NCBI GenBank assembly: GCA_963781155.1
Contig: CAWAEC010000011.1
Span: 558,001-622,000 of the forward strand
Origin: PALSA-693 sp963781155
GTDB taxonomy: Bacteria; Actinomycetota; Acidimicrobiia; Acidimicrobiales; Palsa-688
DNA length: 64,000 bases
Reading direction: 5' to 3'
The notes beneath the pieces are model-generated. The model was given only the letters and a program-made list of their open reading frames with translations, searched no databases and had not been told where the DNA came from. The translations under genes were made by a program, and so were the position numbers. Positions 54,560 to 63,118 of this stretch are shown piece by piece (the first letter of the stretch is position 1; every line of letters starts with the position of its first letter).

Positions 54560-54757
54560 TCAGCCGTAGACCGAGAGACGCTCGGTTTTCGTGTATTCGT
54601 TGCCGTCAGGCAGTCTCGCCCGCGGAGATAGCTCTACATACGGTAAGCCTCCAAGGGTTACGGCGACCGGAACTCGGAGGTGGTCGCCGGGGCGCATCTC
54701 GGCAACCGGATACTCCTTCTGGCTATCGATCACAAGAAGGGCATCACCTCCGGGCAC
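54560..54757 (-). CDS. Small hypothetical protein upstream of the zinc-ribbon gene
   Basis: The 65-residue frame reads EYPVAEMRPGDHLRVPVAVT and LGGLPYVELSPRARLPDGNE, beta-strand-like, with good codon use. Its stop is nine bases before the next ATG, with the ribosome site between, as in an operon. It overlaps the plus-strand membrane-protein frame, so one of the two is partly wrong. The 5' end may be truncated. Confidence 0.42.
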   Translation of the reverse strand: MPGGDALLVIDSQKEYPVAEMRPGDHLRVPVAVTLGGLPYVELSPRARLPDGNEYTKTERLSVYG

Positions 54758-55141
54758 CGCTGGTTGGTGGGGATCGCCGCTTTGCTATTCATCCTCATCG
54801 CGGTCATCGTGATCGCCGCCCTGGCGTCGAGCAGCAAGCCGGGGGCGGGCACGAGCTCGCATCCGGCCGCGGCCGACGTCACTGTCACCTCCTGCACGGT
54901 CGATGCGATCGGTATCCCGCACGCGGCCGGGGCGATCATCAACCATTCGTCAGGTCTGAGCGACTACACGTTCACTGTGTCGTTCCTCAACAAGGCCGGC
55001 GTGCAGGTGGCCGAAGGGACCAGCCTCGAGGACAACATCTCCGCCCACCTGACGGCCGCATGGACCGCCACCGGCGATAATCGGGCGACTGCCCCCCTGA
55101 CCTGCTGGATCGTGAACGTCAACAGGTTCGCAACCGGATAG
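54680..55141 (+). CDS. Membrane-anchored FxLYD-like protein
   Basis: After an uncertain start, a single membrane helix appears (WLVGIAALLFILIAVIVIAA), then a Ser/Pro linker and a beta-rich outer domain: VTVTSCTVDAIGIPHAAGAI, SDYTFTVSFLNKAGVQVAEG, LTAAWTATGDNRATAPLTCW. This is like the FxLYD domain of actinobacterial surface proteins, with a Cys pair (SCTVD...LTCWI). GTG 54680 is only a boundary of the open frame; a start nearer 54764 is also possible. Confidence 0.6.
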   Translation: MVAGAHLGNRILLLAIDHKKGITSGHRWLVGIAALLFILIAVIVIAALASSSKPGAGTSSHPAAADVTVTSCTVDAIGIPHAAGAIINHSSGLSDYTFTVSFLNKAGVQVAEGTSLEDNISAHLTAAWTATGDNRATAPLTCWIVNVNRFATG

Positions 55142-55333
55142 AGGCAACACCCCCATCGGTCCCGGGCGTCGAAAGAACTCAAGCCGGCTACCAGAAAAAC
55201 GCTGGCAGAATGCTCTCAGAAGGACGTTCGACCGAGTGGTCGTCCACCTCGAAGGTCACCCGGCCTCGACCAGTGTTTATCCCGTGGCCGGAAACGTCGA
55301 GCTGATCTGCTGCTGGCCCCCACGAGTCCAAGA

Positions 55334-55642
55334 TTGGCCGTCGCTGCGCGCACCACTGCCTGGGAAGAGTTCATCTCGTTCTTGGACTACCACGTGGAGA
55401 TCCGCCAGGTGATCTGCTCGACCAACGCCATCGAAAGCCTCAACGCCCGCTACCGTCGGGCCGTGGGAGCTCGGGGCCGTTTCCCTTCAGAGCAGGCCGC
55501 GCTAAAATGCTTGTATCTCGTGACCCGGTCGCTCGACCCGACCGGAACCGGCAGGACCCGCTGGACCATGTGCTGGAAGCCCGGTCTCAAGGCATTCGCC
55601 ATAACCTTCGCCGACCGATTCCCGGGCGCCGACACCCGATGA
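55334..55642 (+). pseudogene. IS256-family transposase, C-terminal fragment
   Basis: About 95 codons read AWEEFISFLDYHVEIRQVIC, STNAIESLNARYRRAVGARG, QAALKCLYLVTRSLDPTG and KPGLKAFAITFADRFPG. This is the end of a mutator-type transposase (catalytic Glu in NAIESLN). It is a different lineage from the copy at 46531. Everything before the last third is missing. Confidence 0.82.
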
Positions 55643-55688
55643 CCAATCGCCGGAAACACCGTTAACGAGATAGTCCCTCGTTCCCATT

Positions 55689-57215
55689 AGCCCTGATCCT
55701 TCACCCGGGTCGGTGACCTGAGGGGCGGGGGTCCGCGAAAACGCCCTCCTGGCAAGGGATACTGCGCTTGTCGAAGGCGTACAGGACCCCTACCAGGAGG
55801 GCACTTCTGAGGTGAACGCTACCAGCACTACCCGGCTGTTGGTGGAGACCGGCGGTGAGGGGGTGGTGGCCCATGTGGGTCTGCATGCTCTTGGTCGTTT
55901 CGGAGACCGCCTGGGTCTGGCTGATTTGCTGTCGGCTCGCATCCCGGTCATGTCGGAGCGGCTCCCGGTTCATGACCGTGGCAAGGTGCTGGTTCAGGCC
56001 ATGTTGATGATGGCGGGTGGCGGCGAGGCGTGCAGCGACATCGAGAAGTTGCGGGCCCAGCCGGCCCTGTTCGGGTCGGTGCCGTCGGACTCGACTCTGT
56101 ATCGCAGCTTCTTCCAGCTCGACCCGGCGACGGTGACCGGGTTGTGGGAGGCGATGGCCCAGGCCCGCAGCGTGGTGTGGTCCCGGGCGGCAGCGACGAC
56201 GGGTAAGGACATGGTGGTGTTGGACATCGACAGCTCGCTTCATGAGATCCACTCCGAGAACAAGGAGCTGACCGGCCCGACCTATAAGGGAGGATTCGGG
56301 TTTCATCCGCTCTACTGTTTCGCCGATGCCACCGGCGAGACACTGGCGGTCAGGCTGCGGCCGGGTAACGCCGGGGCCAACAACGTGATCGACCTGGTCG
56401 GTGTGCTCGACGCCGCCATCGACGGCCTGCCCGCCGAGATCGCTGCCGGCCACCGAGTCGGTGACGAGCCAGGGCCGCTCCGGCGCCCGTTGCAGGTGCG
56501 CCGCCGACTCGGCCGCGGGGCGCAGCTTCGCCCTGGCTTGCAGGGCCCGCAATGTCGGTTTCGTGGTGGTGGCCCGCTCGAACGATCAGATCCACACAGC
56601 GATCAGTCGGGTCGCCTACGACTCCGACGCCTGGCAGCCGGCGGTCCGCCAGGACGGCGAGGTTCGCAAGGGTGCGGCCGTGGTCGAGGTCACCGATCTG
56701 GTCGACCTGTCGGACTGGCCGGCGGGAACCCGGCTGATCATCCGGCGCGAACCGCTTCACCCCGGTGCCCAGCAGAGCCTGTTCCCCTCCGAGTGCTACC
56801 GCTACTGGGGGCACTACACCGACGCCACCAGCGACCCGGTCGATCTTGATCGTCACATGCGCGCCCACGCGCATGTCGAAGACAACATCCGCCGATTGAA
56901 GGACTCCGCGGCGGCCCGCTTCCCATTCTGCGACTTCGACGCCAACGCCGCCTGGCTCGCCGTGGTCTGCATGTCCGACGCCCTGATCCGCTGGTTCCAG
57001 CAGCTCTGCCTGACCGGACCGCTCACCGACGCTGAACCCAAGACCCTGCGATGGTCCCTGTGGCACACCCCGGCCCGTATCGTCCATCGAGCCCGAGCCC
57101 GGATCGTGCGCATCCTCGACAACTGGCCCAGCGCCGCCTTCCTGCTCGAGGCCTACCAGCGAATCGACCTCATCACCTGAACGACGCCAGTGCCGAGAAA
57201 CCCGGGCATGAGCAG
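55689..57215 (+). mobile_element. IS1380-family insertion sequence (approximate limits)
   Basis: The transposase gene is flanked by sequences with loosely matching ends: CCTTCACCCGGGTCGG near 55698 and, inverted, TCATGCCCGGGTTTCTCGG near 57193-57211. The CCCGGGT core is shared. Limits are approximate. Confidence 0.55.
55812..57180 (+). pseudogene. IS1380-family transposase, frameshifted
   Basis: GTG 55812 opens TTRLLVETGGEGVVAHVGLH, VLVQAMLMMAGGGEACSDIE, SVPSDSTLYRSFFQLD, and KDMVVLDIDSSLHEIHSENK with the first catalytic Asp. Near 56500 the frame shifts to ADSAAGRSFALACRARNVGF, the second acidic motif. It runs on through YRYWGHYTDATSDPVDLDRH, HAHVEDNIRRLKDSAAARFP with the catalytic Glu, to the stop at 57180. 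The gene is full length (about 455 codons) with one indel. Confidence 0.85.
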
Positions 57216-57411
57216 ATACGAACGCGCCCGATCACCCGTACCGAACGGGCCGACAACACCGAAATCATCCCTCCCTGGACTAACCCGAGCCCGAAATGGC
57301 TCCCTCACCCTCCACGATCCCTGCAACAATCACTCAGAGACCGCCCCAGCATTCTCATGAACGATGGGGTTAGTGGACACTCTGGCGAGTGGGGATTGAG
57401 GTTGGGATGGA

Positions 57412-59043
57412 TCAGGGAAGCTGTGCGGGGGTCGTATTCGGTGTTGGGGCGAGCGAGCTAGGTTCGTCGGGGCGCACTGCCGCTGGGGTTTCGATCGGGG
57501 CGTTCTGAGTTGTGCCTATCGATCGACGGAGTTCGAGTTCGGGGATGAGCCATGAGGCGATGAAGGCCATGAAGGCGATCGGCGCGGCGATGATGAAAAC
57601 GGTCTGGATCGATTCGGCGTAGGCGGCGGCGAGGCCGTGATGGACCGCGGCGGGGAGTTTGTCCAAGATGGCGGGCGTGACGTTCGAGCTGGACAGGCCA
57701 GCTGGCAGTTTGGCGGTGCCGAGATGCCTGACGAGGTTGCCGACGAGGACGTTGGCAAAGATGGCACCGAAGATCGCCGCGCCGAAGGATCCGCCTATGG
57801 AGCGGAAGAACGTGGCCCCGGAGGTGGCGACGCCGAGCTCGGAGTAGGGGACGGCGTTTTGTACGATGAGTACTAGGACTTGCATCACGGCGCCAAGTCC
57901 CATGCCGAGCACCAGCATGTAGAGGGCCGCCATCGGCCAGGTGGTTTCGGTCCCCAGCTGGGAGAGCATCAGCAGCCCGACCGTGATAAGCGCGGTCCCG
58001 GCGATGGGGAACAGGCGGTAGCGGCCGGTCCGGCTGATGACCTGTCCCGCGCCGATGGAGACGGTGAGCATCCCGGCGATGAGCGGCAGCAGTTGCAAGC
58101 CGGAGACCGTCGGCGATTCACCCCGAACCACCTGGAAGAAGACGGGCAGGTAGGTGATAGCACCGAACATGGCGAAACCGACGATGAAGCCCACGATGCT
58201 GGTGACGGAGAACGCCCGGATCTTGAACAGGTGCAACGGCAGGACGGGTTCGACGGCGCGCCGCTCGACCATGGCGAATACTCCGACAAGTAGCGCGCCG
58301 GCGACACCGAGGGCGATGATCGGCGCCGAACCCCATCGGTAGGTCGTGCCGCCCAGACTGGTGAACAGCACCAGGCAGGAGGTGGCCAGCACCAAGACGG
58401 CAGTGCCGAGGTAGTCGATGACGTGGTGGACCCGGCGCAGGTGGCCCGGGACTTGGATCGCCACCACGACGAGGGCGACCGCCCCGATCGGGAGGTTGAT
58501 GTAGAAGATCCACCGCCAGGACAGCTGCTCGACGAAGACACCCCCCAGCAGCGGCCCGATCACGCTGGCCAGCCCGAACACCGCACCGAACAAGCCCTGA
58601 TAGCGGCCGCGTTCACGGGGCGGGACGACGTCGCCCACGATCGCCTGGGCGCCCACTATCAGCCCGCCGCCACCAAGCCCCTGGATGGCGCGGAAGGCGA
58701 TCAGCTCGATCATCGTTTGGCTGAGCCCGGACAGGACCGAGCCGACCAGGAAGATGAGGATGGCGGCCTGGAAGAACACCTTTCGCCCGTACTGGTCGCC
58801 GAGCTTTCCCCACAGCGGCGTTGAGACCGTCGCGGCGAGAAGGTAGGCCACCACGATCCAGGACAGGTGCGAGGCGTCGTGCAGGTCGGCGACGATGGTG
58901 GGAAGGGCTGTCGACACGATGGTCTGGTCCAGGGCGGCGAGGAACATCCCCAACAGCAGGGCGCTGATTACGATCAGGATTCGGCGGTGGGTCAGAACCG
59001 GAATCGCCGCTTCACCGGTCGCTTCGGGGGCCGAAGGGCTCAT
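57412..59043 (-). CDS. MFS multidrug efflux transporter (DHA2, 14-TM)
   Basis: The 543-residue protein has about 14 hydrophobic segments. It carries the DHA2 markers LDQTIVSTALPTIVADL in helix 1, motif A-like GKLGDQYGRKVFFQAAI and motif C-like FGLASVIGPLLGGVFVEQLS. A Pro/Thr-rich cytoplasmic tail follows the last helix. It should export drugs or dyes with the proton gradient, as EmrB/QacA-type pumps do. A TetR gene sits 40 bases upstream on the same strand, so the two form an operon under its control. Confidence 0.93.
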   Translation of the reverse strand: MSPSAPEATGEAAIPVLTHRRILIVISALLLGMFLAALDQTIVSTALPTIVADLHDASHLSWIVVAYLLAATVSTPLWGKLGDQYGRKVFFQAAILIFLVGSVLSGLSQTMIELIAFRAIQGLGGGGLIVGAQAIVGDVVPPRERGRYQGLFGAVFGLASVIGPLLGGVFVEQLSWRWIFYINLPIGAVALVVVAIQVPGHLRRVHHVIDYLGTAVLVLATSCLVLFTSLGGTTYRWGSAPIIALGVAGALLVGVFAMVERRAVEPVLPLHLFKIRAFSVTSIVGFIVGFAMFGAITYLPVFFQVVRGESPTVSGLQLLPLIAGMLTVSIGAGQVISRTGRYRLFPIAGTALITVGLLMLSQLGTETTWPMAALYMLVLGMGLGAVMQVLVLIVQNAVPYSELGVATSGATFFRSIGGSFGAAIFGAIFANVLVGNLVRHLGTAKLPAGLSSSNVTPAILDKLPAAVHHGLAAAYAESIQTVFIIAAPIAFMAFIASWLIPELELRRSIGTTQNAPIETPAAVRPDEPSSLAPTPNTTPAQLP

Positions 59044-59083
59044 CTCCTATTCTCGGCCTTCCCGGTTCGCGGCGGGCGCCTTG

Positions 59084-59815
59084 TCACCGCGGGTGGTTGG
59101 TGTGCGGCGTCCGAGGCGTCGCCACTACGAACACCTCCGAGTCGACAAGACCGCCGGCGAGCGTGTCGATAGCCGCGCCGGTGAGGACGTCGAGGGAATC
59201 CACACCGCCGTTCGCGGTCCAATACAGGGCCGCGACCCTCGCGGCAGCAAAGACCGTCGCCGTCACCAGGGCCGGGTAAGGATCGGAGGCGGGATCCTTA
59301 CCCAGACGCCTGGACAAAGCGTCGACGATGCCCCCCTCGAGCTCACCCATGTACGCGGCGTAGGCGCCTCGTAGGTCAGGATCGTCTCGCACGGCACAGT
59401 ACCGGCGGAACCATGCCTCCCGGCCCTCTCCGAGGTCATCGAGCTCGCCGGCTATAGCGCTGGTGTACTCGACCAGCACCGCTCGCAACGCTTCCAGGGG
59501 CGACTCGCGCGAAGGTCGACAGATCAGACTCAACTGCATCAGCGCCACCCGCTCCGGGTCAGCCCCGATCACCGCCGACTCCTTCGACGGAAAATAGTTG
59601 AAGAACGTCCTGGTCGCCACGTCGGCAACCTCGGTGATGTCCCCGATGGTGACATTCGCAAAGCCCCGTTCGGCCACCAGTTGCAACGCCGCGTTCCGCA
59701 GGGCCCGGCGCGTCGCCTGCTTTTTGCGGTCCCGCCGACCAACCGTTCCCGCCGGACGCCCAGTTGTTGGTGGGGGTTCAGCGGCCCGGACCGGACGGGA
59801 CGTCAAGATCGCCAT
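59084..59815 (-). CDS. TetR-family transcriptional regulator
   Basis: The 243-residue protein has a basic N-terminal tail, then a TetR helix-turn-helix: RRALRNAALQLVAERGFANV, TIGDITEVADVATRTFFNYF, PSKESAVIGAD. A helical ligand domain follows (LEALRAVLVEYTSAIAGELD, LVTATVFAAARVAALYWTAN). It lies just upstream of the efflux pump gene and most likely represses it until a substrate binds. The true start could be 20-30 residues downstream; the first ATG is 59815. Confidence 0.92.
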   Translation of the reverse strand: MAILTSRPVRAAEPPPTTGRPAGTVGRRDRKKQATRRALRNAALQLVAERGFANVTIGDITEVADVATRTFFNYFPSKESAVIGADPERVALMQLSLICRPSRESPLEALRAVLVEYTSAIAGELDDLGEGREAWFRRYCAVRDDPDLRGAYAAYMGELEGGIVDALSRRLGKDPASDPYPALVTATVFAAARVAALYWTANGGVDSLDVLTGAAIDTLAGGLVDSEVFVVATPRTPHTNHPR

Positions 59816-60187
59816 CGTGCCGTCACTGTAACATTGCAGAGCGTGCTATCGCTACATCAACTGCAATTCTGCCGGAACACGTGACCGGGCGGGTCACGGT
59901 CAGGTTCGTTTCCACTGTTCGGCCACGGTGGAATCCACTGATGTGAAGAACAGGATGGAGGCACCCACCTCAAAGTGGTCCCATACTCGTGGCGGGCGAC
60001 ACACGGACTGGTGGCAACGAGTTCACCAACCCGAGAACCGCAACTGGTGAACCCCGGGTCCCATTACTGGGCCAGAGGTCGCTCCTCGTACTGGCCCAAC
60101 TCAAACCGCTCCCCTCCCGGCCGGCGACAGCGTGCGAATCTGGCGCCGTCGATGGCGATCACCTGTTGAGCCTGTATGGCCGACCTA
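59816..60187. other. Intergenic stretch
   Basis: Promoter region of the TetR operon on one side; no other feature is supported. Confidence 0.4.
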
Positions 60188-60607
60188 CTACGCCCCGCTT
60201 GGGTCGGTAAGATACGTCAAGATATCGTCGATGCCGGTCGTCGGAACTTTTCCGCTAATCGCCGAGGCCAAATCTCCATTAGCATTGTATCGTTGGATCA
60301 TTGAGTCACGTCCGGGCAAGTCCCAGACACGGAGACCAGCCTTCCAGTCCAGGAATTGCGTTAACGGCACTAGCGAATATTTACTCCAGAGCCGCATTCG
60401 CAGCTTGTGAGCAAAGCCGAGGCGAGTTTCAGGGAAGATGTCATCCTCGGCGACGCCGATCACAGCTTCACTGTCGTGTGTACAACCGCGTTCGTCACAA
60501 TTAGCTGAGCCCACGATCGCATATCGGTCATCGAAGATCCATACTTTCGAATGGACGTATGTTCCTCGCCACTGGGCTACTACCTGATCCTCAGAACCTT
60601 TCAGCAC
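60188..60607 (-). pseudogene. Phospholipase D-like protein, C-terminal fragment
   Basis: The 139 codons begin SEDQVVAQWRGTYVHSKVWI and IFDDRYAIVGSANCDERG, the second HxKx4D motif of PLD-superfamily hydrolases, and end in a non-catalytic helical tail. Just upstream, a different frame reads AQKFSRRRPNGYTVG, which normally precedes this part, so an indel near 60612 breaks it. The first HKD motif is not found. GC content is lower than around it. It is inactive as it stands. Confidence 0.72.
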
Positions 60608-60736
60608 AAAGATGCCCCACCGTGTACCCGTTGGGTCGGCGGCGGGAAAACTTCTGCGCCAACCGGAACGTCGACGTCTTCCAGGTGTTCAACTTCACCC
60701 GCGAGGCCCTGACTGCTCCCCTCGAGCCCGGAATAG

Positions 60737-60944
60737 GTGGTCGCTGGCCTGTCGAGCGGAGCGGCCCTGCGCGGCTCGCCGCTCACTGGCGGCTACGCCA
60801 GCGCCAAGTCCGTGATCAAGCTGATCGGCGCCTACGCCGGATCCCAATCGGAACGAACCAGATCGAGCATCCGCTTCGTGGCCGTCCTGCCTCAGCTGAC
60901 CCCGGCCACCGATCTCGGACGAATCTACACCGAGGCCTACGCCG
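60737..60944 (+). pseudogene. SDR-family oxidoreductase, internal fragment
   Basis: About 69 codons read GLSSGAALRGSPLTGGYASA, KSVIKLIGAYAGSQSERTRS and IRFVAVLPQLTPATDLGRIY, the active-site Ser and YASAK of a short-chain dehydrogenase plus the following strands. The NAD loop and the rest are missing on both sides. Confidence 0.62.
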
Positions 60945-61019
60945 GCCCAAGCCGGCGTGAGCGAAACGCAGGCGAACAAAACGCCGCCGCGTCGGCGGCC
61001 GCGATCGGGTCCCTCGGAG

Positions 61020-61202
61020 CCCGTAACAGCCGTCTCCGGCATCACCCCGCTGCTGTCTCGCGACAGCCGCTCGGCGAGCGCGTTCAGCCCCCCCTGGTGC
61101 ACGGCCCGCCAGCACCGGCCGCGCACCGCTCGCAACCATCGCCTGCGCCGCGAGACCACCGATATAGCCAGTGGCCCCGTACAACACGATCCGTCCGGGC
61201 AC
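61020..61202 (-). pseudogene. Saccharopine dehydrogenase-like protein, N-terminal fragment
   Basis: ATG 61202 opens MPGRIVLYGATGYIGGLAAQ and AMVASGARPVLAGR, the Rossmann start of saccharopine-dehydrogenase-like (trans-acting enoyl reductase) proteins. Another frame then gives LNALAERLSRDSSG before the similarity ends. The gene is frameshifted and cut short at about 61020. Confidence 0.55.
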
Positions 61203-61220
61203 GCGACCACCGCCACGTGG

Positions 61221-61649
61221 TCATTCGCGGTCGAGATCGACGCGAATTGTTCGTGGGTTCGTGTGCAGCGCCTTCGACGTGGACATGCACAGCCGGCGCG
61301 GGAAGTTACCCTCACTCAGGATCCGCTGGCGTTCTCGCGGATCGTCGTCATCGAGAATTTGCGCGGTCCCGGCCCGCCAGCTGGCGCGGGGTCCACTGAG
61401 TTTGACCCGGACGTGCGGATCGGCCTCGATGTTCCGCACCCAGTCGGCATCGTGACCTCGCTGGGCGATCACCCAGAACTTCTCGCCGTCTAGGCCGTCG
61501 CACACGGGCGTGCGCCGCCGCAGTCCGGTGCGCCGGCCGGTCGTCTCCAGCAAGGCGTCGCCCGGGATCGGAAGTCTCAGGTCATGGGCGAGTATCACGA
61601 CCGGGTTGATAACCCGCCTCTGCAGGGGATTGACGGCCGATCTCGCCAT
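61221..61649 (-). CDS. Deazaflavin-dependent nitroreductase-family protein
   Basis: The 142-residue protein has the DUF385/DDN core: GDALLETTGRRTGLRRRTPV (cofactor phosphate loop), KFWVIAQRGHDADWVRNIEA and DPHVRVKLSGPRASWRAGTA. It is shorter than the copy at 21368 and complete. It probably uses F420H2 to reduce a nitro group or quinone. ATG 61649 follows GGCGAGGG. It lies 18 bases upstream of the saccharopine-dehydrogenase-like remnant on the same strand. Confidence 0.85.
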   Translation of the reverse strand: MARSAVNPLQRRVINPVVILAHDLRLPIPGDALLETTGRRTGLRRRTPVCDGLDGEKFWVIAQRGHDADWVRNIEADPHVRVKLSGPRASWRAGTAQILDDDDPRERQRILSEGNFPRRLCMSTSKALHTNPRTIRVDLDRE

Positions 61650-62319
61650 GTCAGACCCTCGCCTTCAGGGGCACACCGCGTTCACCGAAAGTGACAAGTG
61701 GCGCAACCCACCTCACCGAACAAACTACCCCGACGCCGCTCGTTCTGAATCACTTTGCGCGCAGGCTTGTCAACTCGTAGGTCCTGCAAACGAGAGCGGC
61801 GAAGCTTGCCGTCGACAGTACTGTGCGTGACCTGCCTCCCGGCGCAGAACGTGAGCGAACTCAGTTACGTCGAGGCACTACCGGCCGCAGACTCGTGCAA
61901 ATCGGCGTACTGCGCTCCCCCGCATCCCGCTGAGCCCGAGTCGGGCAAGTGCATAACGCCGCCCGGTCCCGGCGGTATGGGTCAATTCGGTCCTGACCTT
62001 TGGGGACACTTTCGCGGAACATTCTGGGCGTACCTTCGGTGCTCCCCGCTGCCGTCGAGGACGAGCGCCGAACTGACGTCGTTCCGGCGCAACTGGCGAG
62101 CTCTGCGCCCCGATATTCGGGGTGTTCGTTCTGCGGGCTTCCAACCCCCACTTGGAGGGTAGCTTTGGCCTGTCCGGATTCGAGATATTGAGTCAACCCT
62201 GCGTCAGGGGCGGCTCTAAGGACATGTTTGAACCTGGGGTGCGGCCTTTGGTGGGTGCTGAGGCCGGGGGAGACTACGGTCATCCCCCGGCGGTCTGGCG
62301 TCGGTTGGAGCCTGCGAGG
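61650..62319. other. Long intergenic stretch
   Basis: No gene, RNA or repeat is supported. Confidence 0.4.
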
Positions 62320-62592
62320 TCAGGTTGTCGCCGGCGAGGAGGCGGGGTGGCGAGACGTCCTAACCAGGCGCGTGAGCAGCAAAGCGGCGGCCACGATGAC
62401 CACGCTGGCGATGACGATCAGGGCGACTTGCCATGGTGCGAGACCAGCGGGGTGGTGGACGGCCGGTGCGACGTCGACGGGCGAGCCGCCTCCCAGCGGG
62501 GTCGTTCTCATGGCGAACGCGGCAGGCGCCGCGCTGACCAGGGCGGCGGTGACAGCGAAAAGGCTCGACAGGGACAGGATGATTCGGCGCAT
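62320..62592 (-). CDS. Small exported or membrane-anchored protein
   Basis: The 90-residue protein has a signal peptide (MRRIILSLSSLFAVTAALVS, with AFA cleavage region near 27) and a second hydrophobic helix near the C terminus (WQVALIVIASVVIVAAALLL) before a basic tail, like a short sortase-independent wall or membrane anchor. GGAGGA precedes ATG 62592 at good spacing. No family is recognised. Confidence 0.72.
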   Translation of the reverse strand: MRRIILSLSSLFAVTAALVSAAPAAFAMRTTPLGGGSPVDVAPAVHHPAGLAPWQVALIVIASVVIVAAALLLTRLVRTSRHPASSPATT

Positions 62593-62839
62593 TTTGTGGG
62601 TTCCTCCTGGTGTTGGTTTGGCGGATTCCCGATCCGCTGTGACCATCAGGCCACGGCTCTGGGTGCGCGCTCATCGGCAGCGGCTGCCCATATCTGCTGT
62701 CCCGTCTGCCCACGTTGCGCTGAAGTGGGTACCTGGCTCGCCTGATATAGGCACCCGTTGCCGATGCAGCCGGGTGCCTGGCTGTGGCCTACTGGGTCCC
62801 GAGGCCGACCGCGCGTGCCGGCCACAGGAGGTAAGTCGA

Positions 62840-63118
62840 ATGGCCCGGTACATGGTGGAGCGGACCTTTGCCGACGGTCTCAACGTCCCTGTCAACGGCG
62901 AGGGAGAGAAGGTGTGCATGGAGGTGGTGGACCGCAATACCGAGTTGGCGGTCACGTGGCTCCACAGTTACGTCAGCGAGGACAGGACCAGAACTTTTTG
63001 CGTGTACGACGGCCCCGACCCCGAAGCGATCCGTGGCGCGGCGTCGGCCAACGGTCTGCCGGTCGATGCCATCACCCGGGTCACCATCCTCGACCCCTAC
63101 TTCTACCAGTGGTGTTAG
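62840..63118 (+). CDS. DUF4242 protein
   Basis: The 92-residue protein matches DUF4242: MARYMVERTFADGLNVPVNG, AVTWLHSYVSEDRTRTFCVY, DGPDPEAIRGAASANGLPVD and ITRVTILDPYFYQ. The family is a ferredoxin-like fold, reported to bind nickel in some members; the role is unsettled. ATG 62840 has a perfect AGGAGGTAA site. Its stop overlaps the start of the following regulator gene, so the two are probably one operon. Confidence 0.9.
   Translation: MARYMVERTFADGLNVPVNGEGEKVCMEVVDRNTELAVTWLHSYVSEDRTRTFCVYDGPDPEAIRGAASANGLPVDAITRVTILDPYFYQWC

Noticed and set aside
57181..57411. Possible gene after the IS1380 transposase
   Set aside because: Only the element's right end and chance frames are present.
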